Below, one piece after another: positions 43,925-55,195 of a DNA stretch of 64,000 nt. Both the position numbers and the translations under genes were made by a program. Source of the stretch: Melampsora larici-populina 98AG31 (lineage: Eukaryota > Basidiomycota > Pucciniomycetes > Pucciniales > Melampsoraceae); NCBI RefSeq assembly GCF_000204055.1, contig NW_006768823.1, forward strand, positions 330,429 through 394,428, given 5' to 3'. Numbering within the stretch: position 1 is the stretch's first letter; each line of letters starts with the position of its first letter. The notes below the pieces were generated by a model. The model did no database searches, had not been told where the DNA came from, and saw only the letters and a program-made list of their open reading frames with translations.

Positions 43925-45418
43925 CCTACTCCTGTATGGCTAATCAGGTCATCCATCCTCATAGTTAAAAAAACGCTTCCACCTCCAACACCACAGAAGG
44001 TTTAAATCCTGTCAAAAATTGCAGAGGGGCTGACATCTTTGCTGAAAAATGGAAATGATAAGGGCAGCAATGAATTTTAGAAGCGGCAGAGTCTGGTAAT
44101 TGAATATAAAATAAAATGCCAACCTTTCTTCAAAGCCCTCAAATTACCTGACCAGGGAATCCCAAGGAAGAAGGTGATTGAGCACTTGGAACATTTAAGT
44201 AAAAACAACCAGTATTGGAAAACAGCTGTTGTTGCATACAATTGTCTGTGTTTTGTTATTGAAGAAAGCCCAGGTGGAGCAGAATGGCTGCAAGAAGTCA
44301 AACAAAAAGCATTGGGAACTCCTATGGATGAGGATGAGGATGACAAAACAATGTTGTTTCCAATCAAGAATTGTAAATCAATGTAGGGTTATCATGGTTG
44401 ATTGATGTCAATTTATTTTCAGCTTCAGGATTTCTATACAAGGGTTATGTGGATCATGTTTCTTATATCAAAACCTACAATTGATTTCTTCAGTCTACTA
44501 CATTCATTGGTCTCTTGAATGAAGACCAGTTATGTCATTTTTGACTTTTTCCTCTGACCCAAAGATCAAACTAGACCCACCATCCTAATCTCAAAAGACA
44601 TGTATGACTGTTTCCTTCTGACGGTATAGATTATTTGAGCAAATTTGAAAACATTTGTTGTTATTATGGTGTGTGTCTGAATCTTTGCAGATGGATACCT
44701 CAAAGTCAATCTGATCTGAACTGTGCACAAGTGACATTATGTGTGTTATAACTTATTGTGCTCTTTAGAGCTGTTCCTGGTTGACTGCTTCTAACCTCCT
44801 CAATCACCCCATGAAGTGATCAAGTTGAGACTGATTATTACTTGGATATTCAGTGAGTTTGAACTCTTAGGTGTATGAGTAGAACTGGATATCCTGATGT
44901 GACTTGTGAACTTGAGGTCACCACTGAACAAATGCAGTCCCAGGGGTACAGAGATTACCATCTGCTACCAACCGGTGAGTAGCAGTGTAAAATTTGAGCT
45001 GACATATTTGAGTTGGAGATAGCCAGAACTTTAAAATTTTGAACTAGGCAATAGGCATGGAATTTTTGCTCACCAAAAGGCTGAGCAAAATGATTAATCC
45101 GCCACTCAACTCATGCCAGAAAACTATTCAAAACGGAACCCCATCTATCGCGGGATCTGATTTGTACCATAAGTTTTATTAAAACATATCAATCAACGTT
45201 GATACTGAAAAATGAAATGGACATCTTAGTCCCCAAAGTCTACACAACTCATCTGGTTCATGAAAGAATATTGATTCTGGAAATCAAAGATTCCATCTTC
45301 AAATCCATCTTCAAAAGTCACAATCAAATCATAAGGAATTTTTATACAATTAGTTCAACTACAATGACTCCTACTCTTACTCATACTCTTGAAAGATATT
45401 TTCCACCAAGCTATACCA
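43925..45418. other. Intergenic with one coding-like fragment
   Basis: At about 44110-44385 a plus-strand frame reads as plausible protein (KALKLPDQGIPRKKVIEHLE, then NQYWKTAVVAYNCLCFVIEE). It is cut off upstream by stops and ends at 44383. No family was recognised; it may be a relic of a transposon gene. The rest has no signal. Confidence 0.4.
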
Positions 45419-46600
45419 TCAAAACCGATCAATCCATGATTTTAAAGCTTTTCGAGTAGGTTCAGATGCAACTCTTAATCCAATCTGTAATGGAACCCAA
45501 TCTTTAGAATAACATTTGATTAATTCTTGATCAATCAAACTGGATAATTGATCTTTCTTTAAATCTTTTTCTAATTTATTGATACACTGCTCGAAAAAAG
45601 ACCAAAATATTGAAAAAACAAACAAACATTTTGCGAAATTAGTTTTCAATGATTTCAAATTCCCCTTTGTTTGGAGAAAATTGATTGGTTAATGAAACTT
45701 AACTAGTTTCAGTCCAATTGCTGCTCTTCTTACTGGTCCACCTCTCCATGCATCTGAAATCCTTTCACCCAATTCAACCACTCTTAAATAAGTTTGATAA
45801 GCCCTACAAAAATCATCAGATCAGTTTTTCTTTATAATTCTCTTGTAAAAAATGAGAAAGGATAGTAATACATTCAACACTCACAATTCAAAATGTCTGG
45901 CTGTATAAGCTGTTTGGGCATATCGAAGGAGATGAAATGTATTATCAGGTTGAAGAATAATCAAATCTTCTAATGCACTTAGAGCTTGATCATAACTTAG
46001 AAAGATATCACCAGAGGTAAATGAAAGATATTAACTTTTGTGTTGAAGAAGATTAAGACTTAAAAGGAAGAAAATCTTACAGTCCTAAAGTACAATAAGT
46101 CTCAGCTAACTGAATCCAACTTTCAGGATCTGAATAAACGGTATCAAGGTGTTGTACTAAAAGACTAATCGCTTCTCCTAATGAAAATATGCATTCTTCA
46201 GTTTTGTCTATCGTTGATTTTTGATTAGTTTGATTGACTAAATCTGGTAAAGGTGAATTATGTAAATGTAATGCGATTAATCGTTTTCTTATTCGCTTTT
46301 TCAATCATTTTGTTTTCAATCAATTCATCTTGTTAAATCAATCAACCTTTCTTCCCAAAAAATAAATCCTTTCATAAGATTTGAAGAAGAAAGAGAAAGA
46401 AAAACTTACAAGATTAGTTTCACCTGTGTCACCTTTCGAAGTAGATTTAGTATCAATCGGTTTATTTAATTCAAGTTCATAAAACTCTTTGGCTAATTCG
46501 ATTTCTCCCTTCGATTCAAGTAACATTCCATGTAAAACCAAACATCTAGGTGATCCTGGAAACTTCTGGGTTAGGGGTTTCATTGTCTCATTTTTCAATC
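45419..46600 (-). pseudogene. EMC2: ER membrane complex subunit 2 (TPR protein), N terminus missing
   Basis: Exons: about 46600-46410, 46295-46081, 45995-45885, 45803-45704 and 45589-45419; the last four sum to a multiple of three and all junctions are in phase. Residues: MKPLTQKFPGSPRCLVLHGM, then LLESKGEIELAKEFYE; IRKRLIAL; PESWIQLAETYCTLGLYDQA; LQPDNTFHLLRYAQTAYTAR; SDAWRGGPVRRAAIGLKL. This is the EMC2 TPR array, a soluble scaffold of the EMC insertase on the cytosolic face of the ER. The first 40-60 residues expected upstream of the first TPR are not found. Upstream DNA is unrelated, and another gene on the same strand ends at 46801. The gene is either truncated and dead or uses a distant first exon; it is filed as a pseudogene with reservation. 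Confidence 0.75.
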
Positions 46601-46800
46601 AAAATCACAGCAAGTCGTGAATTCATGGAATTTTCAACCATCACCCCACTCTCTGATGATCGCTGCAGTTGGGTACAATGGTGTGGCAAGTGACCTCCTA
46701 TTGGCACTGAAGTGTGATGGATTTGACTGCAAAGATACTATGAGGGATTGCTACAAAGAGGTTTGGTAACAAGAGAAAAACACAGCAAGCACATTGGAAT

Positions 46801-47650
46801 TCAGGCGAATTTGATCAACATTTGTTTCTCCTCCTCTTCTAAAACCTTGTGAGGCGTGCCCTGTTCCGAATCCCATAAACAACTAAAATCACGATGCAGT
46901 TCTTTTTCACCAGGTGTACATCCAGTCACAGAACTGTAAAGAGAATTAAAAGCCTACCAAAACAAAACGGAAGGAAGTTAACGATTTTGAACTTTGGTTG
47001 TGGATGAGAATTCGTGCCCAGCTTACCATGATGAACAATGTGTGGACAACTAAAAACTTGACTGGCAAAAAGTGGTCTTTGAATCCTTCCCAGCCATAGA
47101 GAGCATAGATTCCAATGCCATGGATTGTGCTAGTTTACAAAAGATGATATGGATGGTAAAGAAGGATGAAGACCACCATGTAATCAAAAATGAAGGCGGT
47201 TCTGTAATGGTCGTCAAAAAGAAAAGATGTGTGCGAATTAGTGTGATATCGATGGAGTATCGTAATATGTATGTACATGTATGCAGATTCTAGAAACCTA
47301 CAGCATAGATATGATGTAAAGGAGCTGAGTCAAGTGAATTGGGAATATGTACTGATCAGCATACAAGAGATGTGATTATCGTGATGTTGGAAAAACACTC
47401 ACGCTCACAAAAGATGCCCAGGACACATGGTCGGTTTCTGGATCTGGATATACAGATGTTGGAACTAGGAAACCACATCGTGAAATGTCAGTGGAGTAAA
47501 AATGAAGATATGCATCTAATATGTAAAGATTGACTTACTGGCTGGGATGATGCTGGCGAGCGCACAAAGGTTGGCCATCCAAATCGTAGCGAACCCATTG
47601 CGGGCAAGTTGCCTCTTCCATTCACAAGACCGGACAGGATAATTAGACAT
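46801..47650 (-). CDS. Orphan three-TM membrane protein, five exons, 159 aa
   Basis: Exons 47650-47539, 47464-47403, 47351-47302, 47129-47027 and 46953-46801 join in phase to 480 nt. Introns are GT-AG; the third is longer (172 nt). The protein starts MSNYPVRSCEWKRQLARNG. Hydrophobic spans lie near residues 20-37 (FATIWMANLCALASIIP), 60-86 (FPIHLTQLLYIISMLTIHGI) and 95-118 (FLPVKFLVVHTLFIMAFNSL). The loop between spans 1 and 2 is SVYPDPETDHVSWASF. The polar C terminus contains GCTPGEKELHRDFSCLWD. The consistent phasing of five exons is strong evidence for a real gene. No family is recognised. It lies 200 bp upstream of the truncated EMC2. Confidence 0.75.
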
Positions 47651-48483
47651 ATTGTGTTGGTAATTGGTTGAGGGACGGTGTGAAAGAGAAGATGAAGAAT
47701 TGAAGGAAAATTGAAAAGATGTATAGTCTGGAAGGCGGACTGATGAGTTGTGGAGAAGTGAAGTTTTGGGGAATAAAAGACCACAAAGCAGACACAGTAT
47801 TTATATCTGATCATCACTGCAGGCCGACTTCCGCTAGGCAATGTTGACTTGGGCCGGAAAGGAATCCTGCCATCTTGAGTAGATTCCTTCTTGCACAACC
47901 GCTAGGCAAAAATGGCCCAGCCTCAGGGCAGGAAAGAACTCCCGCTATATTCAGTAGATCTCTCATGTTTCCCTGATTGTCTATCAGTATCAGTCCATCT
48001 CACCGCTCTCCCTTGTATTACACTACGGTCCAAACTTGAAGGGCAGAATATATGTGCTCAAAACATGCCCAGTAATGACATTCAAGAAACATGGGACTTA
48101 CTTAGCAGTGACAAATCTGTTTTGTAATTGTGATGTGGATTTTGTGTTTTTGTAGAAAATATGTAAGGCTGATGTATTTCTTATCATAATTTGAAAACAG
48201 ATATTCTCGAGGTATCTCGATACCTCATCAGACGTGTGCTCGGGCTTCGAACCGCTGGTATTCTGGGGTTTCCTAGATAAGATGATCAAGGCAAGGGGAC
48301 TCTGACTATTCTTGACATTAGGCAGAATTGATCGCGATGATATGGATGGGGAACAAACCCAAGTTGGGATGTGTTTTGAAACATAAACACAATGATATTT
48401 GATGATACAAAATTGTGAAAGACAACTCTACTCATGTCCAAGGACCAACATGCTGGGGCTATGATTTGAGTTTGTTGGCATCA
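47651..48483. other. Intergenic, no gene
   Basis: Contains two copies of ccgctaggcaa (near 47832 and 47899) and otherwise nothing recognised. Confidence 0.5.
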
Positions 48484-49604
48484 TCATATCATTCGACCCA
48501 TTTGGGTATCCATTCCACTAATCTTCTCATGATCAGTCGGATTAGCTTGAGCTTCATAAATGGCTATGACTGGTTTGCGAGACAGCTGTTGAGGAATAAC
48601 TCTCAGATCAACATTTGTATTGCGTACAACTATCTTTGAGATTACTTACTGCGCTAAATTCTCCTTTGAACCCAAGAAAATAAACTCGTGTCTTGGAACC
48701 TGATGGATTACCATCGATGAACAAACTTAAAACGCTCACCGATGAAAATTTAGCGACGCTGATGTCATAGAAATTTCGTTTAGCTCCTCATTTGAAGAAT
48801 GATACCGCAAATGTTCACTCACCGTACTGGGAACTCTACTAGCTCATCTGTTGTAGGAATCTCAAGCACTTGGGTAGGAGTACATGTCTCTAGGGTATCA
48901 AAGTCGAGACCAGGCTCATTGGCAAACTACAAAGAATTGATTAGATCCTAGTATGGCATGCCTTCTAGAAGAATTTGACAATCATTAACTTACGAGTTTG
49001 AGTTGAGTAGGTGCAGAATCACCAGGGATCCCTCGAATTAAGATTGATCTTAATTTAACAGAACCAGTAAAAGGAATCCTAATGATCATTTGTTGATCGG
49101 TATCCGATTCGGAAAACTATACCCAATTCCCCACCCATCAACCCCTTATACTTTCATTAGAAAGTTGCCAGATTATACGAAAGAAAACAATCGAATTAAA
49201 TCTGATGTCGTTATACGAGTTCTGCCCACCATCGTATCATCCATTCGATCTGACCATGGTTTTATACAATTCTTGGCTGGATTCTCTGGATCGAGATTAC
49301 AACTTGTGATCTGATCACGATCAATCTATTTGAAACAGAGGAAACATAAGAATCAAATTGGTCGAGAAGATGTATATGGTCAAATTTGTTTACCTTGGAG
49401 TAAAGAAAGTCTAATTGATTTCCCCGATCATAAACATGATGATGTCAGTGTGAAATTAATAAAATGCCAGATCCAAATCAGATCCTTTTAAATTTGAGAC
49501 TTACCTTGAGTACCTTCTCCTGGTTTAACATGCTCATCATCGGGTATACCTCCAGCTTGATGAGAACAACATCCATGATCGTGACTGTGATTCGGGTGAC
49601 TCAT
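48484..49604 (-). CDS. PITH-domain protein, seven exons, 233 aa
   Basis: Exons 49604-49505, 49410-49394 (17 nt), 49325-49179, 49116-48994, 48926-48823, 48758-48650 and 48585-48484 total 702 nt in phase. The start MSHPNHSHDHGCCSH, with HVKPGEGTQ, matches the His/Cys-rich start of PITHD1-like proteins. The PITH fold covers DFLYSKIDRDQITSCN, KPWSDRMDD, QQMIIRIPFTGSVKLRSILI, APTQLKL, EFPVRVAKFSSVSVLSLFID and TRVYFLGFKGEF. The end KPVIAIYEAQANPTDHEKI fits the family. PITH domains bind the 26S proteasome in thioredoxin-like TXNL1; the stand-alone form has poorly known function. The 17-nt microexon is required for frame. Confidence 0.92.
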
Positions 49605-50671
49605 GATCCGCAAAATTGATTTGAAACATGAAGAGCTTCAAACGTTAAACGGTGTGCCGTGTGAAATGTATGCAGGAGAATGGTACCGAAGCTCAGCCCA
49701 AATATTCACGGGTTTCAAACTTCCCAGCCTCGAGAGTTAAGGAAGCTCATCAAAACCAACAGAACTTTTCGTGGTTGAGAAGCAGAGGGGATTTATCATT
49801 TCATGATCAAAAAAAAGATACAAAAATCAAAGGAATGATGTTGAGAAAATTGTTAATAAGCGGAACCCTTGAATGTTTCTTGCTTATCTGTTCATGAGAT
49901 CAACCTCACCTCATGACTTGAGAAGACTTACTTACAATTTGTTCTGTTGTCTCGCAATTGCGCACACAATTCTTGATTTTGTCACAAGTTTCTCTCATAT
50001 ATATTGTTGCGTGATTTCTGTTCAGGATATCATCCAAAGCTCATTCCTTGATTTTTGTTCGTTGATGAAACCAGTGACTTCTGGGTCTATGACAGAGAAG
50101 ACATTGATCTTTGATCAATAAGCAACATATTCCTTGGTCCAATCACTTGCCATTTATAGGCGTTTTCTAATATAATCGCGGTCAGATAACCCCTGCGCTC
50201 TCATCAAATCGAAGTATTCAGGTAGTAGACTCAGATTCTTTATCAACAGATTGATGGCAATATCTTTACAAAGGACCAAAGTTTTTTTCTTCGGCAAGAC
50301 TCAGTCTCCACCCTTGATCTTTTTCCCGAGAGCTCTGAAGAAGATACGAAGCTCTTCTTGAACACAATTTTCCTATCTAGTCCCTCCAACGACTTCAAGG
50401 GTCAGGTTTTGCATATATTGCAGCGGCACCAGCGCGGTGCGGAGCAATGTCCAGCCTTCCTCTACATGGACTTGAATATCAACAGTCATCAACTGCGCTC
50501 AAACTCCCTCGTTCATCGGCATGGACAGGCATGGACCCATCCGAGCCGACCTCAAAAATGCCAAGGAACAGGTTGGAGTCAAACCGGCGTATGTAAACAG
50601 CAGTTTACATCACCGAGGCTCCGAGCTGATTGAAAGAGATACAATCCTTGTCGTAATGTCAATTCTTGTAT
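49605..50671. other. Intergenic, no gene
   Basis: AT-rich upstream flank of the PITH gene, becoming GC-richer toward 50.4 kb. Short frames only. Confidence 0.5.
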
Positions 50672-51018
50672 AACGAAACTCAGCCTGAGCCCCGACCCGA
50701 AAAACGCGGGTAATGGCCTGCCCGCACCCCGAACCGATATCCAGCAGGCTCCCCCGCGCCCGAACCCTACCCGAACCGATCAAAACCCGGCTTCCAGAAG
50801 GCCCCCCGACCCCTAACCCGAACGCCTGAGACCCGCGGGAAGCCGGGGGTCCCGCGGATAAGATCCGGGGTTTGAGGACTAGCCCCCCCCGCCCCCGAAC
50901 CCTACGGGGCCCCCGATGTACTGGGGTCCCAAAAAAGGTGACCGAGCCCGCAACCCGAGGGTTCGGGGTTCGGGGAGCCCTCGGGGTGTCGGTCTCGGGG
51001 CTCAGGCTGAAACGAAAC
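50672..51018. mobile_element. GC-rich hAT-type MITE, 331 bp, with 8-bp target duplication
   Basis: Spans 50680-51010. The ends tcagcctgagccccgaccc and, complemented, tcagcctgagccccgagacc share about 16 bp exactly. It is flanked by aacgaaac at 50672-50679 and 51011-51018. The interior is highly GC-rich (tracts such as gcgggaagccgggggtcccg) and noncoding. The compositional contrast with the AT-rich flanks is striking. Confidence 0.88.
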
Positions 51019-51082
51019 AGATCAAATATCAATCACGCGGGGATAAATGGATGGTTTGTGTGTTTTGAATCGAAATATAGAA

Positions 51083-51246
51083 TAGTGGCTCTCAAACCTG
51101 CCCCGGTTTTCAAAAAACCCAGTTGACCCAGTTGTATATTGGCAGTAACTTTGTGTATCAAGTTGACATTTGTCGACAGCTCCCAGCCAAAAATTCAACT
51201 GGGGCAACCAGGTTTTTTGTAACTGGGTCAGGTTTGAGAGCCACTA
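51083..51246. mobile_element. MITE of 164 bp with TA-flanked inverted ends
   Basis: Left end TA-gtggctctcaaacctg, right end complemented TA-gtggctctcaaacctg, with similarity extending about 35 bp inward (cccagtt, ttttcaaaaaaccc). The TA flanks and small size fit a Tc1/mariner-type MITE. Confidence 0.75.
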
Positions 51247-51506
51247 ATATTGTAGCAACTGAATATGACGGGAGAACAATGATTATATTGTAGGTTATGA
51301 ATCTTTGACAACTTGATATTTATAGAAAGTTTTGAAGAACTCACGAGGGGTGAAGAGCTCTTGCAATACCTTCTGAACACGGCGGGCTCTTGAGAATCGT
51401 TGGCGGTACCGGGTAGACACAATCTCACTGTGCGTACACGCGCCCCGTGAGTGACTGTGTGACACGATCATAATCCGTGATCGTTTTTTCCAGCAATAGT
51501 TACAAA

Positions 51507-52177
51507 ATGCGCATGGTGAGTTCATTGAAACTGTGGATTCGATGAGAGAATGTCCTGTCTGACTGACCGTGTGTCTTCGATGTGCGCCCTGTTGCTCGAA
51601 TGGACTATCTTCGATTCCTAGCTACACTCGTCTGCCGCCGATGAGCCTGAGGTGGAGGTCAACCAAGCCGACCAAGCGAATATCAACCGGTTTTCGAATC
51701 TTAATGTTCAATACGAAGAACTCGAAGCTAAACTTCAAGCCAAGAAAGATGAACTTGATTACCTTTCTGAGTTAGAGACGGATCTGATGATGCTAGATGA
51801 TGATGAATTGGTGATGTAGCGCATCTCCTTCTCAGTCAAAATAATAAGAGTTTAGAGAACCTTTTGCTCATGTACTGATATGTTTCTTTGGCCTACCTTC
51901 CCAGGTATAAGCTTGAGACCTCTCTGGTACACATGACTCCTGCTAAAGCCACCGAGCTCAACGAACGTAACCAAAAGAAACTTTCAGACACCGTAGATCG
52001 GCTTCAAGCAGATCTAGAGAAGTGCGATGAAGAGATGAGCCAGCTGAAAAAGTTACTTTACAAAAAATTTGGCAGTTGCGTTTTTTCAGCTCCCTTTCTT
52101 CTGATCTGATTTGCTTGACTTAAGTTTGTTGACCATGAACAGATACTATCAACCTGGAGCGCAACGAACCTGCCTAA
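51507..52177 (+). CDS. PFDN4: Prefoldin subunit 4, four exons, 135 aa
   Basis: Exons 51507-51515 (9 nt, MRM), 51622-51815, 51905-52074 and 52143-52177 total 408 nt in phase. Residues: the N-terminal helix (EVEVNQADQANINRFSNLNV, then QYEELEAKLQAKKDELDYL), the beta hairpin (LVMYKLETSLVHMTP), the second helix (LSDTVDRLQADLEKCDEEMS) and the conserved LKKLLYKKFGNTINLERNEP ending. This is the beta-type coiled-coil architecture of prefoldin 4 (yeast Gim3). Prefoldin is a heterohexameric chaperone that hands actin and tubulin to CCT. The 9-nt first exon was chosen because MRM is the usual start in fungal homologues and the donor ATG-gtgagt is strong. Confidence 0.93.
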
Positions 52178-53548
52178 GCCAACACTATCCCACATTTTCA
52201 CAGGGTTCCGGCCTGCCTTAAGTCCAGTAGAAAAAGTATATCATATGTAATCAATCTGGCGCTTAGTCATTCAATATGCACAAACATCGACTTCGCGCTC
52301 AAGAAGCTAGCAGATATAAACCGAACGATTCTAGCTCTACAATTACCACTTCTTTGGACCACAACAAGATGCTTGTTTTGTTTTTGATTTTATCATTTGG
52401 CTGCGTAGCTCCTCCAGGATGAAGGGATATAACGAGAATCTCCCAGCAAATGTGATACGTCTATGCGTAGTGACAATCCCCTCAGATGACAATGGACAGT
52501 ATCAATCCTGGCGTGTCTCCTATGCATGGATGTGCTAAGTTAGCTGTCTTGAGGTGAAGAAACCTGGAGGAAAGGACTCTTGGGAACCCTGTGATTACCA
52601 TTGTTTTTATTTCAGATTCATGATAACGTGCACTACATGGTGGCATATTCATGTGAGAGGTGTGAGCTATGCTGCCAAGTCCATGTTGTTGATGGGGTGC
52701 GATGCTCAGAAGAAGATTACCAAATCCCTCAGGATTTGAGTCAATTAAATCTTGAAAGCCTGAGGGGGAGAGTTTTGATGTGGTCAGTGGAGTAATTGTT
52801 TCTGGAACTTGACTACATCAATTGCCTTTTTAGGTGAGTCAAGTTTAGCACTTGTAGTCTTAGTCTTGCCTGTGTTTTTATACAAAATGGATCTATGTAC
52901 ACAAGGGGGTGCAATGCACCCCTTGCACAGGGGATGTGAGCCAAAATTTTGCGCCAAGTTTCTGCACACTAGTGGACCAGATTTTGAAAAAGCTGCACCC
53001 ACCACCTAATGCCTGACAGGTGCACCGGGTCCTGACATGCTTTCAGAAGTGCGCAACCTGTATGTACTGCATGACCTTTATTTGCCTGGTGTGGTTGTCC
53101 TTATATCAATATCATATTGTTATCTTTGTTATCTTTGTTTTTCTTTTGATCTTGATATGGATGTATCTTCCTTGTTGTGGTGGTGTAGTCACATATTTGT
53201 ACATAACTGTGGCACATCAGTCATGTGCTCAGCAGTGTATATTGACTAGTGATAAATCATTGTCAGAATATTTGAAGGGCAATGAATTGGAGAGAAAGTT
53301 CTCTCTCACCACAAATTACTTACTATCATGTGACCCAGTCTGTGACTGCGCAAGTATTTTTCCATTTTTTTCTTATTTTCCCAACTTGTTTGCCACATCC
53401 AAATTACCCTCTTACGCAATACCAGTTGAAATGGAGGTCAACAACGTGCCGGCCATGGGCCAGAAGGAGCAGAGCAAAGAACACTGCTCCAACTTGCAAC
53501 AAATCCAATGTGTTTATCAATCCTTGACAAGTTTGGTCAGGTTTGGTC
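52178..53548. other. No confident gene
   Basis: A 178-codon frame at 53020-53556 is Cys/Phe/Leu-rich with hydrophobic stretches but is not conserved-looking and overlaps other frames. The region probably consists of degraded transposon sequence. Confidence 0.4.
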
Positions 53549-54382
53549 TAACTTAACTGAGTCCAATCATAAGGGGACAAAATTCACACACCAAAAGGCA
53601 AATATCCTCCCGACCAGGGGAGCTGGAATTAGGGCTAACCTAACTAAGTCCCTCTTGGACAAACAAGTAGTCAAGAGAGGGACTTATAGCTTATTCACAA
53701 AATTTGGTGTGTGAGCCTGTGGACCTTTGGCTGGGGCATTTTTCAAATCAAGACACTGCATTATCTTGTTTACAAAACTCCCCTGGAGCCAAGAAATAAT
53801 TTGGCCTGTGAATCATCCTACATACACCTGTGCTAGTATCACCAATCCAAACCAAATGCCTATCAAGCTATTCAAGCTTATTTTTTTGATAAATTCTATC
53901 CTCTGTAATTTGCTGTGGAGCCTTCAGAAAGTCATGTACTCATGTGATTTGAGAAACTCTCAATTTTCCCTTGGATCAGTTGAATTGATTTATAAAAAAT
54001 CCACCTTTTTGCTCAAACTGTCAGAGTCGTTGAAAACTTGCAGTATCCAGACTCAAAGTTTACAGGACACAGGAGTTTTTCAAGCAATGTTTTGATGAAT
54101 TTCTTGGGGGTAAGGGTATATCTAGAGAAAACCCATGTATGTAGAATGATTCACAGAACAATTTGTTTCTTGGCTCTGGGGGATTTTTGTAAGCAAGATA
54201 ATGCAGTGTGTTAGTTTGAAAAATGCTCCAGCCAAAGGTCCACAGGCTCACACACCAAATTTTGTGGATAAGCTATAGATCCCTCTCTTGACTACTTGTT
54301 TGTTCAAGAGGGACTTAGTTAGGTTAGGCATTAGGGGTAAGTCCTCAAATGGATGAAGCACAAGATTGGACTTAGTTAAGTT
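53549..54382. repeat. Large fold-back element (about 830 bp)
   Basis: The outer ends acttaactgagtccaatc and the complement gattggacttagttaagt face each other. Inner arms at 53628-53830 and 54110-54340 pair over about 200 bp, including ctaacctaactaagtccctc and its complement. The spacer is noncoding. It is homologous to the fold-back element at 15378-15916. Confidence 0.75.
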
Positions 54383-55195
54383 GAAGTTTTGGTCAGGTTT
54401 TCAGACTAAAGTGACAGACTTTTCCCCGCAGTGCATGTGACATTAATTGGCTAAAACTTATGTCATACATAGTAGGAGTGTTCAAACCTGAAAAGTTGTG
54501 ATTTGAAACAAGATTTGGAAGCAAGGATTTGGAACTTTGATGCTTGTACAGAGCTGTACAAGAATCATACTTACAGTCGTCTCTCCAAAACCCCATACCG
54601 TTTTATGGACTCCAAAATGTATGGGTTTTGATGGAGTATGTCTTATTGGGATCTCTCTGATAACCCATAAATCCTATTCTGGGGGCAAAATATGGGTTAG
54701 CAGAGAGAATTTGTTTAAAAAACAAATTTCATTTCAAAGGTACATCATTGCTGGGGCCAGACTGGCTCACAATTCACATGCTGTGGTGATATTTTGGCCC
54801 CAAGGGTGTTGCATACTTTCTGTGTCTACTTGTGGGACTTCAAATTTGGAACACACTGTGCTCACGCTAGCACGTGTTTTTGCCCACACACCCCGCTGAG
54901 CCTCTGGAAATGGCAAATTCACAGCAACTGAAACTCGCAGTGGTGCTGAGCACACAACTTTGCTGAGCAAACCAAACTGTGATGTGCCCTGCCACATAAT
55001 TTTGCAGATATGGCCAAAGTATAGAACAGACTTTTGCGGAACCACTGGTTTTGTCAAGAAAACACATGTGACCAAGCAGGCAGCAGCAGTGAGGAGTTGG
55101 ACCAATAAAATTGGCCGTCTGTCAAGCAGAACACCAAGTTTTGCAAAAAAACACGCCAAGAAAGAGAATTCTAATTCTCTGTACCTCAGAAACAA
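54383..55195. other. No gene seen
   Basis: Transposon-like flank; overlapping frames on both strands near 54767-55366 are not credible. Confidence 0.4.

Noticed and set aside
53020..53556. 178-codon Cys/Leu-rich frame
   Set aside because: Overlaps a fold-back element end and has no domain or conserved-looking segment.
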